From positions 71,665-135,664 of the forward strand of contig CAILCF010000002.1 of the NCBI GenBank assembly GCA_903832635.1: a stretch of DNA of 64,000 nucleotides, read 5' to 3'. Below the pieces are notes generated by a model. The model was not told the DNA's origin and did not search any database. It saw only the letters and a list, made by a program, of their open reading frames with translations. A program made the position numbers and the translations under genes. The DNA comes from an uncultured bacterium. Its GTDB lineage: Bacteria; Patescibacteriota; Saccharimonadia; Saccharimonadales; Saccharimonadaceae. Positions 15,762-23,935 of the stretch are shown piece after piece; the stretch's first letter is position 1, and every line of letters begins with the position of its first letter.

Positions 15762-17345
15762 TTATCCTCGACGGCGACTTGCGCGGTAATAACCAACGCT
15801 CGTAACCAATGATCCAAGTCCCAGGAAGGCAGAAATATCTGCACCGGCACCTGTGGTTGGAAGTTCTGATGGGGTAACTGGAGTTACAGGAGTAACTGGA
15901 GTTTCCGTACATCGAACGTCGCCTTCAGGGATACCAGGTTTACATTCTTTGACTGGTGGTTTGCTGACTGTTATTTGTACCTTACAAGCGTTACTTGTAA
16001 CGGTTTTTTCCTTGCCGTCAACATTGAAGGTGACGTTTAGGTTGGCTGTATATGTAGCGTCTTTTGTAGCGTAAGTGTGCATTACATCAACCGGGTTGGT
16101 AACGGTTTGTGAAGCGTTGTCGCCAAAGTCAAATTTATAGTTTTTGACAGTAGCGCCGTTTTCAGCGGTAGCCTTGCCGTTAAATTTATAGGTGTTATCG
16201 CTGACAAGCTCTGCTGTCAATGCGTCACAAGTATAAACCGGATTAACTGGAGGTTTACATTCTTTGTTAACTACTACGTTGGCAGTATCTGAAATCGAAC
16301 CGCCACCGGTAGTTACCTTGGCTGTGTTAACAAGTGTATTGTCACCACAGTTTGGTAATTGGTCGTTATCAGCAACTTTTGCACTAAACTCTGCCCAAGC
16401 ACCACCACCAGCAGAGTATGAGCCGATGTTGATACCCGTTCCGTTAGCGATATTATCGCTAGCTTTGGTACCAGTTGGGTTTTTCGACGTTGCGAAAATA
16501 GTTGAACCGGTAACATAGGTTTCGCCGGCAGGTAGGGTATCACGGATTGTGACTCCATCTTGCTGGACGTTACCAGTGTTTTTATACTGAATTAAGTAAT
16601 CAACAGTTTCACCGGCTTTTGCTGTATAGTTTTTAACCCATTTGTTGGCACTGTGTTGGCTGACTAGTTTGCTCATTGTAAATGCTGAGCTAGGGGTTGG
16701 GGCAAATTGTGGTTTAACATTAAAGCTGACATAGCCGGCATACTGCAAACATCCGGGGATTTGGCCGTTCATACTAGTGTAACCAAGTTTTGCACCGGCA
16801 CTTGTGAAAATGCTTTCGGGAAGTGTAAAGGTTTTTACATTATTTTCGTAAATCAGACTACCTTTGACATAGGCCAGATTAAAATCTGTACCACTGTTAA
16901 AGGTTGCGCTGTCGTAAACTTCTTTTGGTGCTGCATTTGTTGAATCAATAAAACCATCAACACGGATTGATTTTCCGGTAGTTGTTGGCAAATTGAAAGT
17001 TGCAGTTACGTTTTGGGCAACAAGTTTTAGGTTGGCTGCTGCGTTATTGTGAACGTACATACGAACCGTATACTCTTTACCGCTTTGGACAGTCATATCA
17101 TCTGACCATTTAGCTGTTGTACCAGTTTCGCGGATTCCCACGAAATTACGTTCGTCACCGATGTTTGGATTATCGGTAATCGAGTCGAATGTTACATGAT
17201 CGGCAGGATGTGCCATCGTGTAAGTTGGACGACTTGGTCCCCATGCGAACAATGTTGCAGGAACGATAATTGCGGCTGCAAGAATCGCTACTATTGCGCT
17301 TGTACGCTTGGGAGCGCGATTAAAAATTGACATTAGTTTACCCAT
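15762..17345 (-). CDS. Sortase-anchored surface protein with DUF11/PKD-like repeats (LPTTG)
   Basis: A 527-aa secreted protein. An N-terminal signal segment (AIVAILAAAIIVPATLFAWG) is followed by a Thr/Asn-rich extracellular region. A DUF11-type stretch (DYLIQYKNTGNVQQDGVTIRD) and a PKD-like stretch (FDFGDNASQTV) come next, then a Pro/Val-Thr spacer (TPVTPVTPVTPSE). A complete sorting signal, LPTTG at 495-499, precedes a hydrophobic segment and RRR. The sortase encoded at 35688 could attach it to peptidoglycan. The start at 17345 has AGAGGAG nine nt upstream. Likely an adhesin or stalk-like host-contact protein; no enzyme domain is visible. Confidence 0.85.
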   Translation of the reverse strand: MGKLMSIFNRAPKRTSAIVAILAAAIIVPATLFAWGPSRPTYTMAHPADHVTFDSITDNPNIGDERNFVGIRETGTTAKWSDDMTVQSGKEYTVRMYVHNNAAANLKLVAQNVTATFNLPTTTGKSIRVDGFIDSTNAAPKEVYDSATFNSGTDFNLAYVKGSLIYENNVKTFTLPESIFTSAGAKLGYTSMNGQIPGCLQYAGYVSFNVKPQFAPTPSSAFTMSKLVSQHSANKWVKNYTAKAGETVDYLIQYKNTGNVQQDGVTIRDTLPAGETYVTGSTIFATSKNPTGTKASDNIANGTGINIGSYSAGGGAWAEFSAKVADNDQLPNCGDNTLVNTAKVTTGGGSISDTANVVVNKECKPPVNPVYTCDALTAELVSDNTYKFNGKATAENGATVKNYKFDFGDNASQTVTNPVDVMHTYATKDATYTANLNVTFNVDGKEKTVTSNACKVQITVSKPPVKECKPGIPEGDVRCTETPVTPVTPVTPSELPTTGAGADISAFLGLGSLVTSVGYYRASRRRG

Positions 17346-17652
17346 TATAAGGTTCTCCTCTTGATTCGCCTCGCAGGTTGAATCAAATTAATTAACATTA
17401 AATTTCTAAAGATATGATGTAAATGCCTAATTGTTAAGCGGCGTAACAAATCAGATTATTACAACGTGCATGTCGAATCGTTCGCCGTACGGCGAAGGCG
17501 ATTCACAAGAAACTAACTCAAGACTACGAACGCTAGGCGTTCAAGTAGGAATTGGTCCTCGGAGATGTTGTAGTTATTGTTGTATAGATTCGCCCATAGT
17601 GGGCGCGCAGTTTTTAGGCTGCGCGCCCACTTGTTTGACCAGTTGGTCAGCG
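17346..17652. other. Intergenic region with two strong hairpins
   Basis: About 300 nt between two minus-strand surface-protein genes. 17598-17631 is a perfect 13-bp GC-rich stem (AGTGGGCGCGCAG and complement) around an 8-nt loop, placed to end the lipoprotein transcript although the U-tract is poor. 17475-17504 is a second inverted repeat built on TTCGCCGTACGGCGAA. The remainder is the DUF11 gene leader. No gene is seen. Confidence 0.55.
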
Positions 17653-18594
17653 TCAGCTTCCCGGAATGGGAGGTGCTGATCCACCAGGATCGGTCGGTGT
17701 TGGAGCCGAAGGTTCCGGAGGAGGTGTTGGCGCTGGGTCGGGGGTTGATCCGCCGGGAATCGCCGTTGACGATGCCGAAGGTGTCGGCGACGGTGTCGGC
17801 GGAGGCGTGTAAGGCTTGCTTCCCGGTTTCTTCGGCTTTTTGGTAGGCTTGCCAGGACCTGGATCCTGGTTCTGCCCGCCACCGACAGTGGCATTGCCAC
17901 GTGCGTACGGATCCTTCTTCCAGTTCTTAGGCTGGAGTTCGGTCTTGCCCGGGGGGACCGGTGCATGACCGGTCGTCACCAGGTTACCGCATCTGGCCAT
18001 TACCCAGATCTTCTTGCCGTTGGCAAGGGTGACCTGTATGGCCTTCCGGTTGCCAGTGATGCCAGGACTGACTGCCGCTACGACGTTCCCACTGTCGACA
18101 CCACTATTGGTGCCATCAGCTGGAGCTAGTGACGGAGCAATCTTGGACTGTCCGAGAGCGAGCTGAAGCTCGCCGACCAGTTGGACTGCCGAATCGGAAG
18201 CCCAGCCGTTCTTGACCAGCGAACGCTTGGTGTACTTTTCCTTAGGGAAGAAGTATCGCGCAGCCCCGATCAAAAGATTAGGGTCGCGCTTCACCTTGTC
18301 TAGCCAGACGTTAGCAGCGTTAACTGCGTCTGCCTTGGTCTTGGCGTTCTTGATGACGGCGATACCGTCACCAAACCACCGGTAGTTGGCGTAGTTGCCT
18401 ACGACCATCTTCCAAGTGGTTTCGTTCGAGGTGCTAGTTGTTGTCGTTGGTGTGTGCGTCGAGATCGGTTGCATCGTCGTGGAGGTCGTGCCACCGCAAG
18501 CGGTAACGATTCCTCCGATGATGATGATTGCGGCCGTTAGCAACAGCAGCCAAACGATAGCCCAGACGACTGTCTTGTAGCTCTTCTTTTTCAT
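17653..18594 (-). CDS. Putative lipoprotein with Pro-rich C-terminal tail
   Basis: A 313-aa exported protein. A long hydrophobic segment ends in IVTAC-GG, which fits a lipobox with Cys lipidation. A Thr/Ser linker follows, then a globular region (about 50-190) that includes KKIWVMARCGNLV. The tail is an extended Pro/Thr/Ser/Gly region (about 200-313). The start ATG at 18594 has AGGAGG seven bases upstream. G+C is far above the window's average, suggesting a different origin or strong low-complexity bias. No catalytic motif is recognised. The shape (anchor, small domain, Pro-rich stalk) is that of a wall-spanning surface protein. Confidence 0.65.
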   Translation of the reverse strand: MKKKSYKTVVWAIVWLLLLTAAIIIIGGIVTACGGTTSTTMQPISTHTPTTTTSTSNETTWKMVVGNYANYRWFGDGIAVIKNAKTKADAVNAANVWLDKVKRDPNLLIGAARYFFPKEKYTKRSLVKNGWASDSAVQLVGELQLALGQSKIAPSLAPADGTNSGVDSGNVVAAVSPGITGNRKAIQVTLANGKKIWVMARCGNLVTTGHAPVPPGKTELQPKNWKKDPYARGNATVGGGQNQDPGPGKPTKKPKKPGSKPYTPPPTPSPTPSASSTAIPGGSTPDPAPTPPPEPSAPTPTDPGGSAPPIPGS

Positions 18595-18750
18595 CACAAT
18601 TCCTCCTCGTTCTCCCCTTAGGCCGGTTTTGTGGCGTTTGCCACGATTGCTGCCCAGGGGGTCGGGAGCAGCGCGTCAACCAAACATTTGGATTAGCTGA
18701 CGTGCTGCTCTCGGCTGAGAAAGAAATTATAAAAATCTATACAAAATACT

Positions 18751-18929
18751 TGTCTGTAGGACCTGTTCATTATCTTCCATTCTGACTAAAAATCATCCAA
18801 CTTCGACTGTCAGATGGTCTGTAATTCCGCGATGTAGCCACGGCTACCTCTTGTAATTTCATACCGCTGTCAGCTCGAAGACTGAATAATTTCGTCGATA
18901 TGAAAGATAATGAACAGGTCCTTCTCAGA
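18751..18929. repeat. Large imperfect palindrome, about 180 bp
   Basis: The left arm around 18758-18775 (GGACCTGTTCATTATCTT) is matched exactly by its reverse complement at about 18904-18921. The match extends outward through GTCTG/CAGAC with a small mismatch. The interior holds a GTAGCC/GGCTAC hairpin and direct copies of CTGTCAG. No frame is evident. It could be a MITE-like element or a structured RNA. The rest of the 18595-19174 gap holds the tRNA promoter region and a 14-bp direct repeat (18968 and 19154). Confidence 0.55.
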
Positions 18930-19174
18930 CATGCACTGTAATAATCTGACTTGTTAACGTCCGTCCGTCATCTGGCGATTGTTCCACCTCACACCTTGAC
19001 AACTGATGTCATTAATGTATCACAAAAACGTATAAATGTCAATGTATTAACATAATAATTATGAATAAACACAAGCGGGTTAAACTTATACGAACCTTAA
19101 CGAGTCCTGTCTTCCGGTTCACCTCTATTCAAAAACAACTTTATTTGTTACAATCATCTGGCGATTGCCATTAT

Positions 19175-19249
19175 GGTCTCATCGTCTAACGGTTAGGACA
19201 CCAGGTTTTCATCCTGGCAACCCGGGTTCGATTCCCGGTGAGATCACCA
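19175..19249 (+). tRNA. tRNA-Glu (UUC)
   Basis: A 75-nt cloverleaf with CCA encoded. The acceptor arms GGTCTCA and TGAGATC pair with one G-U. The anticodon stem CCAGG/CCTGG holds the loop TTTTCAT with anticodon TTC, and the T-arm is CCGGG-TTCGATT-CCCGG. TACAAT about 20 nt upstream is a likely -10. Its 3' half is also the antisense C-terminal coding end of the serine recombinase. Confidence 0.95.
19209..19249 (+). other. Probable attachment site in the tRNA-Glu 3' half
   Basis: The recombinase frame runs into the tRNA on the opposite strand and stops in the anticodon loop, so its last residues (GIEPGLPG) are tRNA antisense. This is expected when an element has integrated into the tRNA 3' end and restored it. 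I could not find the duplicated partner site by eye. Confidence 0.5.
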
Positions 19250-20927
19250 TAAGAGATTTTTCGAGCGATGCAAGTCGAAACACAGAGTTCACCCCTGTAA
19301 ATAGGGGTGATTTTTGAGTTCCAGAATCCAAATCATCATAGGTTGGCAGCTTATCAAACAACACTCCAAATAACTGTGCCTTTTTGTGCGGATCTTGCTG
19401 TTTTAACAGTAGTAGGTCGAGGTGTTCCAGGAAATAACGGACTCGCGCCAATATCCGGTCTATATTTATCGGTTTTTTATCCTTCACTTGTTGTTTCTCC
19501 TTTTCTAACTTGATTATTTGTTGATGTATCTTTTCGACCTCGTTTCCTAGATAGGTTATAGCGGTTGCATTAGACAAGAACATAATTTTGCTCGCAGCAG
19601 CTTTTTCTTTGGTTTTTAACGCTTGTATTTGTTTGTCTATGATTATGCGATTATCACCGGATAGCGCCTCTCTGCGCCTATATTCATCTTTGATTGTCGT
19701 CAGCAGTAGCTCAATCCGTTCGTCATCCACCTTTATGCGGGCTATGAATTGCGCTATTTTCTCATCCATTTGGTCTTTTGGAATCCGAAAATAATGCCCC
19801 TTATTGCTACAGTGGTAAGCGGGGTAGTATTTACCAGTTTTTCCGCGACTGGCACTACCGAGAAGTACACCCCCACATTCCGGACACAAGACGAACTTCT
19901 TGTACGGAAAAGCTGGATTATTCATAACCTTATTGACTAGGTACTTTTTGGGTGCTTGTCGGTAGATTTCGTATTCACCATCAGCTTCGTTATAGCCTAT
20001 GTAGCGCTTGCTTCGATTAGCCCTGTTAAATAAGTCGATTGTTACAAGTCCGTCAAACACGCACTTAATTGGGCTGTAACCAGTCCACTTCTCGACGTTG
20101 ATGCCGGCGTAGATGGTGTTTTGTACAATTCGTTGCAATCTTTTTATGGTTAGCGGCTTGCCACCTTTTTTTGCGACAACTTTACTTAGATCGTCCGTAC
20201 TACGGATATAACTAACTCTGGTTTGATAACCCAAATCATTAACTCTATCCACAATCTCGGGGTCGGTTAGTAGCCCTTCGGCGCGCAGTTCGAATATCTT
20301 TCTGATAAACACCGCCTCTTCTTCTTTGGGTCGCAAGACCGTGCGCTTTCCTTGGTTAGTGTCAAGTTTTTCGCTGTAATACCCGTATGGCGGTTGTCGC
20401 ATCCAGTAGCCGTTTTGGGTGTAGCGAATCTCGGCACCAATCATACGGCTCATGATGTCACGCAACTCATCTTTAGACCGTTCTGCCTCTAATATTTCAG
20501 ATTTCTTGCTGGGGCTGTATACGCTCCATTTATACTCAAAGCCAAGGTGGTCAAGTGTGTTCACTTGCTGCGAGCTAATAACACCGTAAATATCGACGAG
20601 TTGAACATGACTTGATTCCAGCTGGGTTTTAAGCATGTCATAGCTCAGCGATCCGCCGCGGGTAAAGCGATCGATTGATTTGATAATAAACAGGTCAATA
20701 GCATTCTTTGCGTCTACGCAGTAATTTACCGCCTCTTGCATAGGTTGCTGTTCTTTACTAGCTGATTCCATAAATACAAAGTACTTTTTGATGATGAAGC
20801 CTTTATTTTGGGCAAAGCGCTCGATCTGCTCTTTTTGGGCCTCGGGGGAGTCGCCTTCGGTTCCTTGTTTCGTGGTTGAAACGCGAATAGCCGCGACCGC
20901 ATTTTTACCGCTTAGCTCGGATTGCAT
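19209..20927 (-). CDS. Large serine site-specific recombinase
   Basis: A 572-aa resolvase/invertase-type integrase. The N-terminal catalytic domain has the nucleophile serine in AAIRVSTTKQGTEGDSPEAQ and the active Arg region IDRFTRGG. A recombinase domain follows (about 170-300), then a zinc ribbon with CPECGG and a later Cys (YHCSNKGH), and a C-terminal coiled-coil-like region. It should integrate or excise an element without a tRNA-type core requirement. Its stop nevertheless lies inside tRNA-Glu, so the last dozen or so residues come from the target. The start at 20927 overlaps the end of a small upstream frame by 16 nt. It marks the left end of a mobile element extending rightwards. Confidence 0.9.
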   Translation of the reverse strand: MQSELSGKNAVAAIRVSTTKQGTEGDSPEAQKEQIERFAQNKGFIIKKYFVFMESASKEQQPMQEAVNYCVDAKNAIDLFIIKSIDRFTRGGSLSYDMLKTQLESSHVQLVDIYGVISSQQVNTLDHLGFEYKWSVYSPSKKSEILEAERSKDELRDIMSRMIGAEIRYTQNGYWMRQPPYGYYSEKLDTNQGKRTVLRPKEEEAVFIRKIFELRAEGLLTDPEIVDRVNDLGYQTRVSYIRSTDDLSKVVAKKGGKPLTIKRLQRIVQNTIYAGINVEKWTGYSPIKCVFDGLVTIDLFNRANRSKRYIGYNEADGEYEIYRQAPKKYLVNKVMNNPAFPYKKFVLCPECGGVLLGSASRGKTGKYYPAYHCSNKGHYFRIPKDQMDEKIAQFIARIKVDDERIELLLTTIKDEYRRREALSGDNRIIIDKQIQALKTKEKAAASKIMFLSNATAITYLGNEVEKIHQQIIKLEKEKQQVKDKKPINIDRILARVRYFLEHLDLLLLKQQDPHKKAQLFGVLFDKLPTYDDLDSGTQKSPLFTGVNSVFRLASLEKSLMVISPGIEPGLPG

Positions 20928-21067
20928 ACCGCTACCTCGCTTTCGCGTAGTTCTTCCTCGACTATTTCGAGAAGAAGCGCTGCTAAGTATTTAAGCCGGT
21001 CAATTTCATCCGCTTGGATGATTTCCGGTGCTGTTTTTTTGTTCTTTGTTCCTATAGCCCTACTCAT
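20912..21067 (-). CDS. Small helical protein preceding the recombinase
   Basis: A 51-residue frame, MSRAIGTKNKKTAPEI then an acidic helix (DRLKYLAALLLEIVEEELRE). It starts just downstream of a TATAATTATCC-type stretch and overlaps the recombinase start by 16 nt, so it is probably cotranslated. The amphipathic leucine/glutamate helix suggests a small partner or regulatory subunit. No family is recognised. Confidence 0.5.
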   Translation of the reverse strand: MSRAIGTKNKKTAPEIIQADEIDRLKYLAALLLEIVEEELRESEVAVCNPS

Positions 21068-21227
21068 TTTTGCCCCCTAAGCTATTCCTTATAGGGATAA
21101 TTATACTACACTAATAAGGATAATTACAAGCATTTTAGTTATAATTCCGAAATTAGAACTATTTGTGCTTATAAGCTCTGTTATAATTTACTTTTTTACT
21201 TCTCTCTTTTATACTATCGTATAGTTT

Positions 21228-21947
21228 ATGCACAGACAATTAAACAATAAACAAATCAAGAACCTCAAAACCATATTAAAATTCAGGTATATTACGGCGA
21301 ACAATCTAGCTCAATATAGAGGCATTACATACAACTCAGCTTATAGTACATTAGAAATCTTACATACAAATGGATATCTAGGGAAAATCCATAATAAGAG
21401 TTACCGGTTGATGAATAAATCAGCACGGTACTACTTATCGCTGCAAGCACTGGCGTATCTACGAAAAGAAACGAAGGTACAGATTGACGATGCAATATGG
21501 AACAGCCGCAAAAGTGACGGTAAGAAATCTACCGACTTCATTGACCAACAGGTGGCGATACACGCGGCGTACAATGAGCTTAAAGCCCGTTATGGAGACG
21601 AAATCACCATTATGACGGGATTAGAGCAGCATGGCACTGAGGGTATCATCAAGCCGCTACCAGGGCTGTTAGTCGAGCCGAAATCCGCTAAACACTGTTT
21701 CGTCGAGTTAACTGATGGCCAACACCTATTCATTGTTAAAAAGCGTATTCGAAAATATATAGAGAACTTTGAAGCCGAAGAGTGGGAGTGGGAAGAGTAT
21801 CCGGATGTTTACATCGTGCGATCATCGACATCCGACCGAGCTCGATTGCGCAAATACGTCGAGCAACAATTGGACGATGGTAATCTATATGAGGATGATT
21901 TTTCGTTCCACATAGTTTCACAAGTAGGACAGACTAAACACGTGTAA
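21228..21947 (+). CDS. Replication-relaxation family protein
   Basis: A 239-aa protein with an N-terminal winged-helix-like region (ITANNLAQYRGITYNSAYSTLEILHTNGYLGKI) followed by an alpha/beta domain with PLPGLLVEPKSAKHCFVELTD. This is the layout of the replication-relaxation (plasmid/ICE) family, which acts in relaxation-complex or plasmid functions. It starts divergently from the recombinase, with about 160 nt between them containing A/T-rich promoter-like sequence for both. It supports a mobile-element origin for this stretch. Confidence 0.7.
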   Translation: MHRQLNNKQIKNLKTILKFRYITANNLAQYRGITYNSAYSTLEILHTNGYLGKIHNKSYRLMNKSARYYLSLQALAYLRKETKVQIDDAIWNSRKSDGKKSTDFIDQQVAIHAAYNELKARYGDEITIMTGLEQHGTEGIIKPLPGLLVEPKSAKHCFVELTDGQHLFIVKKRIRKYIENFEAEEWEWEEYPDVYIVRSSTSDRARLRKYVEQQLDDGNLYEDDFSFHIVSQVGQTKHV

Positions 21948-21986
21948 GCTCTTTAGAGTCAGACTCAGGACATAAAGTCTAACTTA

Positions 21987-22016
21987 TTGCACTTTTCCGC
22001 CCCCTAATGCTATACT
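21987..22016 (+). promoter_or_regulatory. Promoter of the pilin-lectin (DGR target) gene
   Basis: TTGCAC (21987-21992), an 18-bp spacer and an extended -10 TGC-TATACT (22011-22016). The stretch CTAATGCTATACTAACCAC is shared with the promoter of the pilin-LamG gene (39236-39254), so the two surface proteins may be coregulated. Confidence 0.6.
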
Positions 22017-22037
22017 AACCACCATATAAGCATAAGG

Positions 22038-23399
22038 ATGTTTTTTAATAAAATCATGACTACTAATAAAACAATAAATTATGAAAAAAGCAATCTCTCT
22101 CTCTCTCTCTCTCTTAAAAAGTTAAAGTATCACTTTAATTCTCGCAACGTTTCCCGTTCGCCTTATCGCGAACTGTCTACTCAAACAGGTTTCACCATCG
22201 TTGAACTCCTGGTAGTCATCGTCGTCATCGGCATCCTGGCGGCCATCACCATTGTGTCCTATACAGGCATCAGCCAGAAGGCCGTGGCTTCGTCCCTCCA
22301 GTCCGATCTGACCAATGCCTCGCAGCAGCTAAAGTTGTACCAAGTCGACAACGATGCCTTTCCGGTCGGTCTGGACTGCAGCGCCTCGCCAGCGCTCAAT
22401 ACCATTTGTCTGAAGTCCAGCCCCGGCACTACCTACGCCTATTTTCCAGTCAATAATACCAATCCCAAGACCTTTAGTTTGAGCGCCAGCAACGGCACCA
22501 CCATCTATCGCATTTCCAGCAGCTCCACGCCGACAAACTGCCCAGACGGTTTCATCGCCGTACCAGGCAGCGCCACCTATGGAACATCAGATTTTTGCGT
22601 CATGAAGTACAATGCCAAGGCTGACAATGGCTCTGGCGTCGGTGACACGTCTCAAACCACAGGCAGCAACACCTGGCCAGCTAACACCTATCCAATATCT
22701 GCCTCCCGTAAACTAGTTTCTACCGCCGCCGGCTACCCAGTTGCTAATATTTCTCAAACTACCGCCATAACCGCCGCTTCATCGTATGTCAACAACTGTA
22801 CTGGTTGTCACCTGATTACCGAGGCTGAATTCCTAACTATTGTCCAAAACGTCCTGAATAACCCCGTCAACTGGTCTGGTGGTGCAGTCGGTAGCGGTTT
22901 CATCTATTCGGGGCACAATGACAACGTACCCGCCACAGCCCTAGAGGCCAGTACTGACGACAGTAACGGCTACTATGGCACTGGTAACGTATCGCCGTCC
23001 AACCAGAAACGTACTCTGACTTTATCTAACGGTGAAGTCATTTGGGATTTGGCTGGTAATGTCTATGAATGGACAACCGGTACCATCGCTGCTGGTCAGC
23101 AACCCGGTCTAACAGGTGAAGTGGCTTTTGCCTGGAAGCAATGGAATAACGGTTTACTACTACAAAACGGTCTACCAGCCAGTGCCATGCCTGGCTATAC
23201 CGGCATATCCGGAGCCAGTGGCTGGAGTTCGACTCAAGGCATCGGCCAACTCTATTCAAATTATGGGGACGCGAGCACGCGTGGCTTTCTTCGTGGCGGC
23301 AATTGGACCGATGGCAGCAACGCTGGGGTTCTGAATTTGTTTTTGACCTACGCCCCCAGCTCTGCGAACACGCGCTTCGGCTTTCGGGTTTCCCGGTGA
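22038..23399 (+). CDS. DGR target: type IV pilin-like protein with C-terminal lectin-fold (FGE-like) domain
   Basis: A 453-aa protein. After an unusually long N-terminal extension comes the prepilin signal TGFTIVELLVVIVVIGILAAI, to be cut before Phe. A pilin-like spacer then leads into a C-terminal formylglycine-enzyme/C-type-lectin-like fold: VIWDLAGNVYEWTTG, then GFLRGGNWTDGSNAG, ending FGFRVSR. This is the classic architecture for diversity-generating retroelement targets, with the variable repeat in the last 100-170 nt. The extension contains a (CT)10 tract at about 22095-22115, and gain or loss of a unit would shift the frame. A cruciform follows the stop by three nt, and avd and reverse transcriptase genes lie next door. 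Likely a pilus- or membrane-displayed variable binding protein. Confidence 0.85.
   Translation: MFFNKIMTTNKTINYEKSNLSLSLSLKKLKYHFNSRNVSRSPYRELSTQTGFTIVELLVVIVVIGILAAITIVSYTGISQKAVASSLQSDLTNASQQLKLYQVDNDAFPVGLDCSASPALNTICLKSSPGTTYAYFPVNNTNPKTFSLSASNGTTIYRISSSSTPTNCPDGFIAVPGSATYGTSDFCVMKYNAKADNGSGVGDTSQTTGSNTWPANTYPISASRKLVSTAAGYPVANISQTTAITAASSYVNNCTGCHLITEAEFLTIVQNVLNNPVNWSGGAVGSGFIYSGHNDNVPATALEASTDDSNGYYGTGNVSPSNQKRTLTLSNGEVIWDLAGNVYEWTTGTIAAGQQPGLTGEVAFAWKQWNNGLLLQNGLPASAMPGYTGISGASGWSSTQGIGQLYSNYGDASTRGFLRGGNWTDGSNAGVLNLFLTYAPSSANTRFGFRVSR
23230..23399 (+). other. Candidate DGR variable repeat (approximate)
   Basis: The 3' end of the lectin-fold domain, where DGR mutagenesis normally falls. 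It ends in a GC-rich anchor (TTCGGCTTTCGGGTTTCCCG) just before the stop and the cruciform. The boundaries are inferred from domain position only, because no template repeat was found to align to it. Confidence 0.4.
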
Positions 23400-23402
23400 T
23401 AT

Positions 23403-23422
23403 TATCCCGCCTTGGCGGGATA
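23403..23422. other. Cruciform downstream of the variable repeat
   Basis: A perfect 9-bp inverted repeat (TATCCCGCC/GGCGGGATA) with a 2-nt loop, beginning three nt after the target stop codon. In studied DGRs a hairpin at this position enhances retrohoming; it may equally be a terminator. Confidence 0.6.
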
Positions 23423-23538
23423 AAGACCTTTACTCTTAACTCTTGAAATCTTAGCTCTTATGGTCTTTTCGCCGGACGGCGAATCTTGAGATTTAGGGCG
23501 GCTGGTCCGCCCTTTCGGACTAATAAAAAGGAGATATT

Positions 23539-23935
23539 ATGAAAAAAGATTTTATTATTTATACCAAAATGCTGGAAGTCACGTTGTGGCTGTTCGAGAA
23601 AGTCAACACATTTCCTAAAAAACAGCGTTTTGTTCTGGGTCAACAAATCGAAAACAGCGCCCTATGTTGTCTACGATATATAATCCAAGCAAATAATATT
23701 GGTGGTAAAGCGGGGGGGGGCACTTAATAGTCTTGATGATTTGAACGTAGAACTAGAGGTTTTGCGTAGTCTTTTGCGAGTTGCCTATGAGTTGCATTTT
23801 ATCAAGGCCAGTTCGCTAGGTTATATAATCAAGCAAATTGATGAAGTCGGCAAAATGCGCGGTGGTTGGGCTAAACATTATTCCCGCCTGTCTGGAGGAC
23901 AAAACAGGCAGGCGTCGTCGAACAAGGATAATTGA
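23539..23935 (+). pseudogene. avd: DGR accessory protein gene avd, frameshifted in a G9 tract
   Basis: The first frame (23539-23727) starts MKKDFIIYTKMLEVTLWLFEKVNTFPKK after an AAAGGAG site and reads the first two helices of a four-helix-bundle Avd/S23-like protein. At the run of nine G (23712-23720) the frame goes to GGGT-stop. With eight G it would continue as GGALNSLDDLNVELEVLRSLLR and on to GYIIKQIDEVGKMRGGW, the expected remaining helices. So the gene is off by +1 at a homopolymer: a mutation, a phase-variable switch, or a sequencing error. Its 3' end overlaps the convergent reverse transcriptase by 58 nt. Avd normally binds the RT and is essential for mutagenic retrohoming. Confidence 0.8.
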
